This document shows, piece by piece, positions 48,350-60,037 of a stretch of DNA of 64,000 nucleotides (positions within the stretch are counted from its first letter, which is position 1; each line of letters begins with the position of its first letter). Below the pieces are notes generated by a model, which saw only the letters and a list, made by a program, of their open reading frames with translations, was not told the origin of the DNA and ran no database searches. The position numbers were made by a program, and so were the translations under genes. The stretch is from Muscardinus avellanarius (taxonomy: Eukaryota > Chordata > Mammalia > Rodentia > Gliridae). The stretch is taken from the NCBI GenBank assembly GCA_963383645.1, contig OY726563.1, forward strand, positions 39,980,831 to 40,044,830. The letters run 5' to 3'.

Positions 48350-48655
48350 CCACACATAGTGGTACACGCTTGTCATCCCAGTACTTGGCAGGCGCAGACC
48401 GGAAGATCACAGGTTCGCAGCCAGCCTCAGCTGCTTAGTGAGGCCCTCTGCAACTTAGTGAGACACTGGTTCAAAATTAAAAAATGGGGCTGGGGGTGTG
48501 GCTCAGAGGTAGAATGCCCCTGGGTTCCATCCCCAGCACCACACACAAAAATATAAATAAAAATAAAAGAACCACAGGGTAGGGCTGAGGGTGTAGCTCA
48601 GTGCTGGAGTGCTTGCCCAGCAGGTGCAAGGCCCTAAGTTCGATTCCCTAGCACC
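48350..48655 (+). mobile_element. SINE and solo ID
   Basis: 48350-48545 SINE. 48581-48655 is a well-kept ID (GCTGAGGGTGTAGCTCAGTG ... GGCCCTAAGTTCGATTCCC) with recognisable A- and B-box-like regions. Confidence 0.85.
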
Positions 48656-49044
48656 ATAGACACACAAAAACATAACCATTCTCACTCAGCTTTCACTGCC
48701 AGGCCAACAAAGAGACCAGCCAGGTAGCTGTTGCTATGATCTAATGGAGACACGATAGCAGCGTGTTCCATGGTCAAGTTAGGCACCGCAGAAGGCTGCA
48801 TCCAGGAATTTGTCTGCCTCAGTCTCACACCTTTTCATGACGAATGAAAGATAAATTCAAACACTAAAATCATGATCATTGATTTTTGTTGACCTCGTAG
48901 TTCACTTTGAAAACATTTAGGATTATCCACATATATTCATCAAAATGGATGCACTTGAACAGGGTTTTCACTGATATTTCTTGGTTGGAAAATTATCGCA
49001 TCACTGATTCGAAGTTCACCATATTCTAGTTAAAGAGTATCAAC

Positions 49045-50271
49045 CATCAGGCGTATTGGTGCTCACTTGTAATCCCAGGACTTGGGAAGTTGAGATGGGA
49101 GGATCGCAGGTTCGAGGCCAGCCTTAGCAACAGTGAAGTCCTCCACAACTTAGTGAGATCCTGTTTCAAAATAAAAATAAGGCTGGAGGTGTAACCCAGA
49201 ATCCCCAGTATCACAATAAAATAAAATAATAAAAAGGGCTGGGGATATAGCTCAGAAGTATAATACCCCTGAGTTCAACTCCTAATATCACAATAAAAGA
49301 TTTTAAGCCAGGCGTGGTGGCGCACGCTTGTAATCCCCGCGCTTGGGCGGCAGAGACAGGAGGATCGCGCAGGTTCGAAGCCAGCCGTGCGTGCTGGCTT
49401 AGGAGACCCTGTTTCCAAATAAAAATATAAAATAGGTCTGGGAGTGTAGCCCGGATGCAGAAGGGTTTCCAGAAACCCCAGTACCACCAAAAAATAAAAA
49501 ATAAAATAAAAAATTTTAAAAATCAACCATGTTATATGCCTATGTAATTCCACCAAAATTTTATTTCTGAATTATATGTTCTGTCCTCTTTATATAAAAC
49601 AAGACAATTTGCCTCAGTTTAAAAATATTTGCTACACCCCCAGCCCCAGCGAAAGAACACCACATTCTACCTTAGTTCACGCTTTTCATTTTGCAAAACT
49701 GGAAAGCCCACATTTATGATCAGCTTTTTTTTTAGTCCAGTACCTATTTGGTTTAAATGCTTTTGAAACAGTCTTTTGCAAAACTCCAAATGTACTAGGT
49801 CTACTCCAAAGTAGAGTTCAGGGACCCCATGTGTTCCATCCCCATTTTCAATTTTGCCATACTTTAAAAAATATATTACTTGGGAGGCTGAGACAGGAGG
49901 AAGGTAGTTCTTGAAAAGCCTCAGCTATTTAGTGAGGCTCTCCACAATTTAGTGAGACCTTGTTTCAAAATAAAGAATTGAAATAGAGCTGGGGATGTAA
50001 CTCAGAGGTGGAATGCCCCTGATTCCATCCCCAGTACTGCAAAATAAATAAATAAAATTTTAAAAATCTATATTCTCTTTTTTACTAAAATGCTAACCAC
50101 GTTTTTATTTGTCCTGTAATTTTAACCCTAAATACTGCAATATATATCTTAAAACGAAATTAAAAACAGATGTTTTCTTAAGTAAACACAATGCTTTATC
50201 ACTCTGAGTTAATAATTCCGTAAGATCATTTAATACCCAGTTCATTTACAAACTTCCTTAATTGTCTGAAA

Positions 50272-50305
<34 letters not shown>

Positions 50306-50920
50306 GCGTGTGTGTGTGTTTACCAGGAATTGAATGCAGGGGCATTTTACCCTTTTCATATTTTATTTTGAAACAAGGTCTCACTAGGTTGCAGAGGGCC
50401 TCCCTAAGTAGCTGAGGCTGTCCATGAACCTGCAATCTTCCTGTCTCAGCCTCCCAAGTACTAGGATTACAAGTGTGTACCACCATCCCCGCTGCAATGA
50501 CCTTTTCAGTGTAGAGTTCCCTGTAGGATGTTAAAACCATGATTTTTGTGTGAAACAATTATTTTAATAGCACTTGCAAAAAAATCATTTTCTACCTGTA
50601 TCATTACCTCTGAATTTATTAATGGATGTTAACAGAACTTCACTTTGTATGCCAGAGATGTTTGGTTAACTTGAAGTATGCTTCATATTAGAAAAGCAGG
50701 AAAAAATGAAGCAAAAATGGATCCAGGCATGGTGGCACATATCTGTGATCCCAGTACTTGGGAGGCTGAGACAGGAGCATCTCAGGTTCAAGACCAGCCT
50801 CAGCAATTTAGCAAGACCCTCTGCAATTAGGTGAGTCTCTATTTCAAAATAAAAGATAAAATAGGGCTGAGAGTATAGCTCAGAGGTAGAACACCCCCTG
50901 AGTTCAATCCGAACCACAAC
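49045..50920. mobile_element. scattered SINEs and (GT)n
   Basis: 49045-49215 (+), 49235-49300 (+, scrap), 49306-49490 (+, hairpin type, GCCAGCCGTGCGTGCTGGC), 49880-50045 (+, 5' truncated), (GT)n 50275-50318, 50319-50497 (-) and 50725-50920 (+). Confidence 0.8.
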
Positions 50921-51449
50921 AAGAAAAAACAAAGAAAATGCATCATCAATTCTCAGAGTAATTAATTGGTACCCTAGCAGCCCCCAGTGATACAGTTTTG
51001 TTACTTTCTCTAAATATCATTATGATCTTATGAACCTTTAGACATTCAGGGTTTTTTGTCGTTGTTGTTTTATTTTATTTTTTATTTATTTATTTTTATT
51101 TTTTTATTGGTGCAATGTATTCATACATCATAATGGTATAAAGATAATACTTTTGTAGACATACATGCACACATCGCCCAGTTAGCCCCTACCCAATCCC
51201 CACCCCGTTCCCTCCCCATCCCTCCTTCCCATGCTTGACTTAGTGGTTGACATCTAGTATTATAGCAATTTATCCAATATTAACGATGATAATCTTACAT
51301 AACAGTTTCATTTGTCTGATACCAAGCTTTTGATGACTTAACGATAACATTTCAATATTTCTTTTTGCTTTCTTTCTTACCAGAGAATATTTTTTTTTTC
51401 TTTAGGTGAAACTATCATACATTTATTTATTTATTTATTTTTCAGAAAA

Positions 51450-52130
51450 AAAATCTATCCTGATATGGAATATGGACTCTAGATACCCAAAACAATCTCG
51501 AAGAAGAACAAAGCTAGAAGATGTATATTTTCTGTTTTCAAACCATATAAAGCTATAATAATTGAAACAGTGTAGTACTGTTCTAAAGGCAGATATATAA
51601 ACCATTGGAGTTAAATAAAAGCCTAGAGCTAAATTCTTCCATACATTGTCAAGTTATTTTTGACAAGGTTTCCACGAACATTTGGTGGAGGAAATACTAA
51701 TCTTTTAACTAAATGTTGTTGAAAAATAATAATTACATGAAAAAGAATAAAATTGGACCCTTACCTAACACCATATACAAATATTAACTCAAAATAGATA
51801 AAAGACCTAAATAGAAATCTTAAGACTATAAACTTTTAGAAGAAAATCTGGGTCATAAAACCTCACAACATTGAAATTGGCAGTGATTTCTTGGATATGA
51901 TTTCAATGGCACAGGCAACAAAAGGGTAAATAAACTCCCTAAAAAATAAAAAAAATATTGTATATCCAAAGACAATGTAAACAGAGTTAAAAGTTACTGA
52001 TAGAATGGGATAAGATATTTCCAAATGCTATATCTGAAGGTATATTAATATTCCAATTAGAAATCCTAAAAATTAGCAACAATAAAAGCAAACAATACAA
52101 TTTAGAGATAAGTAAAAGACTAACATAAAT
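51450..52130 (+). pseudogene. inverted L1 ORF2 segment (composite copy 2)
   Basis: Matches the conserved L1 ORF2 3' region directly on the + strand (ATTAACTCAAAATAGATAAA, TGGCACAGGCAACAAAAGGG), opposite to ORF1 in the same element. Stops are present. Confidence 0.75.
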
Positions 52131-52189
52131 AATGAATCTCCACAGATAACTAATCTTAGTTGTCTGTTGAATGGAAAATCTTGTTTCTC

Positions 52190-53130
52190 TGGTTCTGGTG
52201 TGTGTTACCTATTTCTTCTTTGTAGTTAATCTCTTTGAGTATTTTCTCTAGCGCTGGTTTTGAAGACATAAATTCCTTCAATTTCTGTTTGTCGTGGAAG
52301 CTTCTTATTTTTCCATCTAATTTGATAGAAAGTTTTGCTGGGTAGGAAATTTTTGGCTGGAAGTTTTATTTCAGAATTTGGAATATGTTACTCCAAGCCC
52401 TTCTGGCTCTCATGACTTGGTTTGGGAAGTCTGAAGTGATTCTAATTGGTTTGCCTCTGAATGTCACTTGGCCCTTTGTTTTTGTTGCCTTTAAGATTCT
52501 CTGCTTGGCTTCCACATTGGTCATTTTGACAATTATGTGGCGTGGGGATCCTCTTCTCTGATACTCTCTAAAGGGAGTTCTATAAGTTTCCTGGACCTGT
52601 GTATCGACCTCTTGCTCTATTTTTGGAAAATTTTCTGCTATTACTTCCTTGAAGAGATTGTTGATCCCTTTGGTTTCACCTTCTTTTCCTCCTCTATTCC
52701 AATTATTCTTAGGTTAGCTCTCTTAATATGGGCCCATATTTCTTCAATGTCAGATTCCTGCTATCGGATTTTTTTTTCTAAATTGGAAACTATGTGTTCA
52801 TTTTTTGAATGATCATCTTCTAAGAGCGAGATTCTATTCTCCATGTGGTTTAATCGGTTGTTTGTACTTTGAATTGAGGCCTTTGCTTCATTAATTGCAT
52901 CCTTTATCTCTTTTTGTCTCTCTCTGAATTCTTTTCAAAACACCTCTATTATTTCTCCAGTTATTTTTCTGATTTGATCTTCTAGAAATCTCTGGATTTC
53001 TGTTTTATCAGGTTCTGAAGTTGTGGAATTACCTATATTTCTAAGATGACTTAATTCTTTTGGTTGTGGGCATTCAATGCTCCATTGTTATTCCTCTTTC
53101 CCATGATTTCGGAAACTTGTGCCTTCTCTG
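52190..53130 (-). pseudogene. L1 ORF1, decayed (composite copy 2)
   Basis: Reverse-strand counterpart of 2967-3896. It contains a 35-bp extra segment near 53028-53062 that breaks the frame, plus further stops and small changes. Coiled-coil and RNA-binding regions are recognisable only by alignment to copy 1. Confidence 0.75.
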
Positions 53131-53678
53131 GGTTCTTCCCTGTGTCACTACGACTTCACTTAAGGTGCTCTGGATCTCGAGTCTGTGGTATCTCAGTCCC
53201 CACTACTCCTTTACTGGGTTGTATCTTAGAGTCTCAGACCCTGGGAGTCAATCGAGGCTGCTTTAGACCATGGCGGGGGGGGGGGGTGCCAGGTTGGGCG
53301 TTCTCCTATGGTGTGATATCTCTGCCACCACTCCCCCACTGGGTCAAGTCCCTGGGAGTGCAGTACTGGGATTTCTCCTCTAGGGGCCACAATTTGACTT
53401 ACTGTTGTTGAGTACGCAGATGGAGCTGTAGTGAATTCGCTGCTGCTGCCGCCGGTGGCAATTTTTTTTTTTTTTTGAGGGTCTGGGGATGGAACCCAAG
53501 GGCATTCGACCTCTGAGCCACACCCCCAGCCTGATTTTTTATTCTTTATTTTGAAACAGGGTCTCACTAAGTTGCAGAGGGCCTCACTAAGTAGCTGAGG
53601 CTGTCTGCGAACCGCGATCCTCCAGGTCTCAGCCTCCCGGATGCTGGGATTACAAGCATGCGCCACCACACCCAGCTC

Positions 53679-53905
53679 AACATTCAGGGTTTTTTTTTTT
53701 TTTTTTTGGTGGTACTGGGGTTTCTGGAAGCCCTTATACCTCCGGGCTATACTCCCAGACCTATTTTTACATTTTTATTTGGAAACAGGGTCTCCTAAGC
53801 CAGCGCGGGCGGCTGGCTTCGAACCTGCGCGACCCTCCTGTCTCTGCCTCCCAAGCGCGGGGATTACAAGCGTGCGCCACCACGCCCGGCGACATTCAGG
53901 GTTTT
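53679..53905 (-). mobile_element. hairpin-subfamily SINE inserted in the reused target site
   Basis: SINE 53694-53890 lies between the second and third copies of ACATTCAGGGTTTT (53680-53693, 53892-53905). It has AAGCCAGCGCGGGCGGCTGG. Confidence 0.9.
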
Positions 53906-54384
53906 AATATACTGCAGTAGTTATTCTTTCCCTCATCTCGTCTCAGCTTTGGCCACTGGGAGCCCCTCTAGGCTGGCTTCTGCGTCCTTTCATCCAATCC
54001 CATTGGCCTTTGATTGCTTCATTGCTTTTTGGCTCAACAAGATGTTTCAAGTTGATCTTAATCCATTTCTTCCCCCAGGCATGGAATTACCTATATTTCT
54101 AAGATGACTTAATTCTTTTGGGTGAGGAATGATATTTAGAAACATGTGTTAGGTGCTACTGATTACTGGGTTGCCATTTCTTTTAGGCTTTTTCAGTGGA
54201 TATATCTAGAAACTAAGTTTTTTCTTTTAGGGAAAGAGATCATAAGTTCACATTGATATTTCTAAATGAGAGATTTGAGATTATAGGCTTTTCTTTTATA
54301 AGGTTAGCTATATCTTATTGCAAAATAAATAGCCCTTTTCTGTCAAAACCTTTCTAGTCTTACCAATTAGATATTTTATTTTAT

Positions 54385-54904
54385 TTTTGCGGTACTGGGG
54401 ATGGATCCCAGGGGTATTCTACCTCCAAGCTACACCCCCAGACCTATTTTTTATTCTTTATTTTGAAACAGAGTCTCACTGAGCTGCAAAGGGCCTCACT
54501 GAGTAGCTGAGGCTGTTCACAAACTGTGATCCTCCTGTCTCAGCTTCCCAAATGCTGGAATTACAAGTATGCACCACAATGCCCAGCTAGATCTTTTATT
54601 TATTACATTTTACTTTGTGGTGTTTGGTATTGACCATGGGCATTTTACCTCAGAGCTACACCCCTAGCCCTATTTTTATTTATTTATTTATTTATTTATA
54701 TTTTATTTATTTATTTATTTTTGGTGGTACTGGGGTTCCTGGAAGCCCTTCTACATCCGGGCTACACTCTCAGACCTATTTTATATTTTTATTTGGAAAC
54801 AGGGTCTCTTAAGCCAGTGTGGCTGCCTTCGAACCTGCGCGATCCTCCTGTCTCCGCCTCCCAAGCGCAGGGATTACAAGCGTGCGCCACCACGCCTGGC
54901 CTAT

Positions 54905-54935
<31 letters not shown>

Positions 54936-56200
54936 TTTTTGGTACTGGAGATTGAACCTAGAGGCAGTCTACCTCCATGCTATGCTCCCACCCTGATTTT
55001 ATTTCTATGTTTGGAAACAGGGTCTGGGTCTCACTAGGGTTTCTGAGAGCCTTGCTATGTTGCCGAGGCTGGCTTTGAACCCATGATCCTCCTATCTCAG
55101 CACCCCAAGTACTGGGATTACAAGTATGTGCCACCATACCTGGGCTCCTATTTTATTTTTTATTTGGAAACAGGGTCTCATTAAGTCACTGAGGCTACCC
55201 TCAAACTTGTGATCTTCCTATCTCAGCCTTTCAAGTACTGGGATTACAGGCCTGTACCACTATGTCCAGCTCACATTTTTATTTACTTATTTTTATTTTT
55301 ATTTTTTGTGGTACTGGAGACTGAACCCAAGGGCATTCTACCTCCAGGCTATACCCCCAACCCAATTTTAATTTTTGCTTTGAAATGGTCTCGCTAGGTT
55401 TATGAGAGTCTCTTTACTTGCCAAGGCTGTCTTCAAACCTACAGTTTTCCTGTCTTGGCCTACCAAGTACTTGGATTATAGGCAGATGCCACTTGTAATA
55501 GTACTTGAGAGCCTGAGACAGGAGGACCGCAAGTTTGGTACCAGTCTCAGCAACTTAGCAAGACTCTATTTCAAAATAAAAAATAAAAGAGGGCTGGTAG
55601 TGTAGCTTGGAGATAGAATGCCCCTAGGTTCACTGACCAAGACAAAAAAAAAAAATAGAAGAGTATAACAATACTACATACCTACCACCCAGCTTTAACA
55701 ATTACCAACTCTTTCCTTTCCTTTTTATTTATTTATTTATTTATTTATTTATTTTATTTTTGTGGTACTAGGGATGGAACCCAGGGGCATTCTACCTCTG
55801 AGCTACACCCCCAGCCCTATTTTTTAGTCCTATTTATTAATTTATTTATTTTTGCAGGTCTAGAGATGGGACCCAGGGGCATTTGACCTCCAAGCGACAC
55901 TCTCTGCCCTATTTTTTAATTTTTTATTTTGAAACAGGGTCTCACTAAGTTGGCAAGGGCCTCACTAAGTAGCTGAGGCTGGCTGCAAACCGTGATCCTG
56001 CGGTCTCAGCTTCTCCACTGCCAGGATTACAAGCGTGCGCCACCACGCCCAGCTAGTCCTTTTTATGTTTGCAACAGGGTTTCACTGAGTCACAAAGGGC
56101 CTCACTAAGTAGTAGCCGAGGCTGTCCGGGAACCGCGATCCTCCTGTCTCTGCCTCCTGAATGTTGGGATTACAATCGTGCGCTGCCATGCCTGGTACCA
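54385..56200. mobile_element. dense, nested SINE cluster with TTTA arrays
   Basis: 54385-54588 (-). Outer copy 54620-54690 (-) with (TTTA)n 54669-54720 and inner hairpin-type copy 54722-54900 (-), then (TTTA)n 54903-54938. 54940-55143 (-), 55145-55275 (-, left half), 55300-55490 (-) and 55490-55640 (+). Outer 55757-55835 plus 56055-56195 (-) is split by an inner copy 55850-56052 (-), with TAGTCCT on both sides. Confidence 0.8.
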
Positions 56201-56555
56201 GTTCTTTCAGTCAGTTTTCTATGACTATAACAACCAACGTAATAAAAAGGGAAGCTTATTTTGGCTCACAGTTCCAGAAGCTTCAGCCCATGACCTGTAT
56301 GGCCCTGTGGCTTTGTGCCCATGGTGCGCAGCATGCCATTAGTGGGAGCACGGGGCAGAGAAAGCCTACTCACCTCATGGTCAGAATGAAAGGGAGAGAG
56401 AGGCTAGGGTCCCACAGTTGCCTTTACCGTAGTCCCCAGTGACCTAAGACCTCTCACTTTGCACTCCTCTTAAAGTTTCTACCACCTCCCCATAGTTCTC
56501 TGACCTGGGGATCGAGTCTTTAAGACCTAGACATTTGAGAGGCATTAAAGATCCA
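56200..56555. repeat. ancient repeat remnant, family uncertain
   Basis: CAGTCAGTTTTCTATGACTA, then TATAACAACC and TTTTGGCTCACAGTTCC, resemble widespread old rodent or mammalian repeats, possibly LTR-type. Confidence 0.4.
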
Positions 56556-56560
56556 AACTA

Positions 56561-56755
56561 GCCGGGCGTGGTGGCGCACGCTTGTCATCCCAGCATTCGG
56601 GAGGCTGAGACCGGAGGATCGCGGTTCGTGGACAGCCTCAGCTACTTAGTGAGGCCCTCTGCGACTCAGTGAGACCCAGTTTCAAAATAAAGAATTAAAA
56701 AAATTGGGCTGGGAGTGTAGCTCGGAGGTAGAATGCCCCTGGGTTCCATCCCCAG

Positions 56756-56797
<42 letters not shown>

Positions 56798-56990
56798 ACA
56801 CACACACATCCAAACTGTAAGCTCGGCATGGTGGCACACACCTGTAAACCCAGTCCTTGGAAGTCTGAAACACAGGATCGAAGGATCAAGTCAGTGCCTG
56901 GGAGCTTACCAAGACCCTGTTTCAAAATGAAAAGGGGCTCGAAGTGTAGCTCAGAGGTAGAGCTCCCCTGGGTTCAATCTCTAGTATCAC
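56561..56990 (+). mobile_element. two SINEs with (CA)n between
   Basis: 56561-56755 ends in (CA)n 56756-56808 with a few CG steps. 56820-56990 is a second copy with a shortened left half. Confidence 0.8.
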
Positions 56991-57004
56991 AAAGAGGGGG
57001 GAGA

Positions 57005-57345
57005 TTCAGTAGCCCTCACAGAAACAACACAGAAATATCAGAAGCAGGACTTGATCGCTAAGGAGGGGAAGGGTCGCTGGGGGTCTGGCCGTGGGGATTA
57101 TATACGTTTCTCTCCTCCCCTTTCTGGTTCTTTACTTCCAGCTTTCAGGATGTGGGAGCAGAGTGCTGCTTTCTCCCTTTCTCTGCTTCCTGACACCATG
57201 CCCTAAGCGCTGCACACCCTGCTGACATGGGCTGAAACTCGAAATCCCCCAGAGCTATGAACAAATCAATCTTCTTTCCTCTAGGTTGTGTAGTCGTTCT
57301 TTTGGGATTATAGCAACAAAAATATCGACTGAGGCAAGCACCAAC
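57005..57345 (+). mobile_element. MaLR-like LTR remnant
   Basis: GGATGTGGGAGCAGAGTGCT, CTATGAACAAATCAATCTTC and the ending TTTTGGGATTATAGCAACAA then AATATCGACTGA follow the 3' part of mammalian MaLR (ERVL-related) LTRs. No internal coding sequence is present; this is an isolated, decayed LTR fragment. Confidence 0.6.
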
Positions 57346-57364
57346 TCAGCCAATATAAGCTGCT

Positions 57365-57572
57365 TTTTTTGTGTGTGGTACTGGGGTTCCTGGAAGCCCT
57401 TCTACCTCCGGGCTCCACTCCCAGACCTATTTTATATTTCATTTGGAAACAGGGTCTCACTAAGTTGCTGAGAGCCTCACTAAGTAGCCGAGGCTGGCTT
57501 CGAACCTGCGCCATCCTCCTGTCTCCGCCTCCCAAGCACGGGGATTACAAGCGTGCGCCACCACGCCCGGCT
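57365..57572 (-). mobile_element. SINE with hairpin-subfamily right end but ordinary left half
   Basis: The right end reads GGGTTCCTGGAAGCCCTTCT, as in the hairpin subfamily. The left half still has the full GTTGCTGAGAGCCTCACTAA segment, so it is intermediate or recombinant. Confidence 0.85.
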
Positions 57573-57984
57573 AAGCTTCTTTTTAATCTTATACGTATAA
57601 TACTTTTCTCTGGAAATCTTGGTTCCTTACAACATTGATTTAATTATCTTATAATGTATATGTAATAGTTTCAGATTAATAGCAAATGTTACCACTGAAA
57701 TTGAGATCACTCAAGTTTTAAGATTCCCTTCTATATTTTTGTCCTTAGACTCTTTTTCACTGAGGGTGTACAAGCATAACATTGCCTCATAAGGTTGGTT
57801 GGAATAATTCTTTTCTCTGTGTGGTCATGTCACTAACTTGATTCACAGTTTGACTCATTTGTTTCAGCTTGTTTTTCATTTTTAAAGATTATTTTATTTT
57901 AAAATTACCTCTGTGGAGCCCTGCTAAGATCTAGGAAATGTTCCCAGTTACCTTCTTTTCTATATCCAATACCTATCATTGTGT

Positions 57985-58860
57985 ACGCGTGGGGGGTACT
58001 GGCAATTGAATCTAAGTGCATTCTATCTCTGAGCTATATCCATATATATGTGCAGTACTGGGATGGAACCCAGGGGCATTCTACCTCTGAGCTATACCCC
58101 GGTCCTATTTTTTATTCTTTATTTTGAAACAGGGCCTCACTAAGTAGCTGAGGCTGTCCTAGAACTGGGATCCTCCGGTCTCAGCCTCCCAAATGCTGGG
58201 ATTACAAGCGTGCGCCACCACACTGGCTTTTTATATTTTTTTAATTTGAAACAGTGGCTGAGTCTCACTGTGTTGCTGAAGCTGTCCTAGAAACCGTGAA
58301 CTTCCCGCTTCAGCCTCCCAAGTGCTGGGCTAGCAGGTGCACACCGCCACACCCAGCTACCTAGTCCCTATCTTGATCCATACACTGTGATGCTCAAAAG
58401 TTCATACTTTAATTTGTTTTCTGGGTCTAGTTGACTGCTATATATCCCGCTGTTTCTGTATTTGTTATCTGTAGTAAATCACCAGCCTGCTGCTCTTTGG
58501 TGCCCTGTGTAATGTGATCTTTTCTTTCTCATTCTTGTGCTTTGTCCCGTGGTGCATGATGGTATTCAATTTAGTATTTCATGTTAACTCACCTTAGTAC
58601 TTCATACTCAATACTTTGTTATTCTGTGTTGTTTAATGAGTTGATGTCTTTTTTTTTCTTTTTCTTTTTGGTGGTACCGGGGTTCCTGGAAGCCCTTCTA
58701 CCTCCGGGCTACACTCCCAGACCTATTTTATCTTTTATTTGGAAACAGGGTCTCTTAAGCCAGCGCGGCTGGCTTCGAACCTGCGCGATCCTCCTGTCTC
58801 TGCCTCCCAAGCGCGGGGATGACAAGCGTGCGCCACCACGCCCGGCGTGAGTTGATGTCT
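57985..58860 (-). mobile_element. reverse SINEs, one nested, one with target-site duplication
   Basis: 57985-58048 right-half piece, 58049-58225 inner copy and 58228-58365 left half. The hairpin-type copy 58665-58846 lies within TGAGTTGATGTCTTTTT (58637-58653 and 58848-58864). Confidence 0.85.
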
Positions 58861-59111
58861 TTTTGCAAGAAGTTTGTGATTCCCTGGAGGTCAGGACTTC
58901 CTGTAGGAGCTAGAAAGCTAACCTATAAGGAATACAGTGATTGCTGAATAAGTACTAATTGAAATAAAGGGCATATTTTGCTTATCTAATTTATGCCTAT
59001 GCCTGCCAACAATTTGACAACAGTAGTGCCAATGCAAGCTCACCAGAGAATAAGACATGAATCTCTACCCTCAAATTTAAGGTACAGGGGTTTTTAATGT
59101 ATTCAAATTAG

Positions 59112-59340
59112 CTGGCCATGGCGATGCCCACAGATAATCCCAGTACTTGGGAGGCCAAGACAGGAGGATCACAGGTTCAAGGCCAGCCTCAGCAATTTAG
59201 TGAAGCTCTCAGTAACCCAGCAAGACTCTGTTTCCAAATAAAAAATAAAATAGGACCGAGGGTAGAGATCAGAGATAGAATTACCCAAGTTCAGTCCCTA
59301 GTAACACACGCACGCACGCAGGCATGCACGCATTCAAACT
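59112..59340 (+). mobile_element. SINE with CG-containing CA tail
   Basis: 59112-59310, followed by ACACACGCACGCACGCAG and similar repeats. Confidence 0.8.
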
Positions 59341-59951
59341 AATGTATAGGAAAGGAAGCTCCTTCTTTTAAAGGATTAAAAGTAAAAACCTGATCATTGT
59401 TTCTAGAACATAGCTCTAAGACACACTCAAGGACAATACTTTGCGGTGGGCATGACTTGGGTGCCCGGCCCTAGTTCCTACTTGGCTTGGCTCCGGTGGT
59501 GGTGGCCCCGAGCCTGGCTGGTCAGTAGCAGACGGGAAGCGAGGCTGGCTGCCTGGCAAGGTCTACTTCTGTTCCCTTGGATTACTTTGGATCTCGTTTG
59601 CTATTTTGTCAACTAGTCTTTGTACTGCTAAATGAGTGTAGATTCTATGGTTTTTATAGAAAAATAAAACCCAGAGAATCCAGACTATTTACAACACTTT
59701 AAAGATGTGATACTAGTCCTATACCAGTACTGAAGCTACTTGTCATGGAATGAGATGGCGTTCATTTGTTTTATGATTCGTGTAGGCAGAAGAGGCCGAG
59801 GTGATGTGTCCCATCTGTCTGTCTACTTCCCTCTGCCTTTTCTCTCGCCCCCAAAGAAGATGCTAGAGAGTCTCCAGGGAAGAATGCAAAGCTTACTTTT
59901 AGAATCTGTTTGGGTTCCTGCTAAGAAAACACGTCTTGCATTTGCTTATAG

Positions 59952-60037
59952 GTCCAGTGATTGCCTTGGAATTTAACGGAGATGGTGCTGTAGAAAGATG
60001 TCAGCTCATTGTAAACGAGATGTTCAACGGGACCAAG
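59952..60037 (+). CDS. RP2: RP2 exon 4, residues 295-323
   Basis: 86 nt, entering in phase 1 and leaving in phase 0 (ACCAAG|GTATGG). It encodes [18 protein letters not shown] then [11 protein letters not shown] of the NDK-like domain. The human protein, as I remember it, reads GAVEVCQ and NEIFNGTK here, so this copy has Val to Arg and Ile to Met changes; the first is a non-conservative change inside a hydrophobic/charged strand boundary. The exon is otherwise regular, and the split Gly codon with exon 3 is correct. Confidence 0.96.

Larger units (their letters stand above)
51041..53693 (-). mobile_element. composite L1 copy 2 fused to a SINE, within one pair of target-site duplications
   Basis: GACATTCAGGGTTTT (51041-51055) and AACATTCAGGGTTTT (53679-53693) bracket the block. 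Read on the - strand: a full SINE (53461-53677), its A tail, then the composite L1 from inside its 5' UTR (53460, at the point matching 2660 of copy 1) through decayed ORF1, inverted ORF2 segment and 3' tail to about 51090. The order and the inversion are the same as in copy 1. Confidence 0.8.
33305..59951 (+). other. RP2: RP2 intron 3 (26.6 kb)
   Basis: The largest intron, filled with SINEs, L1 pieces in both orientations, a MER5A-like element, a MaLR-like LTR remnant and the second composite L1 with inverted ORF2. Stretches with no recognised feature are 33305-33690, 34400-34585, 34805-34970, 35640-35905, 37840-38030, 44940-45140, 47070-47210, 48660-49045, 49495-49880, 50045-50275, 50500-50725, 53906-54080, 54122-54385, 57570-57985, 58370-58635, 58865-59110 and 59345-59950. 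59440-59570 is an isolated GC-rich patch with no open frame I recognise. The donor is AAAG|GTACCT and the acceptor TTGCTTATAG. Confidence 0.9.

Noticed and set aside
48581..48655. tRNA gene
   Set aside because: It has A/B-box-like words but is an ID SINE with the usual A-rich end, one of eight or so in the window, and no proper tRNA fold is evident.
59740..59976. 78-codon open frame running into RP2 exon 4 from upstream
   Set aside because: It reads through the acceptor at 59950-59951 in a different frame from RP2. The exon boundary is clear from phase and protein continuity.
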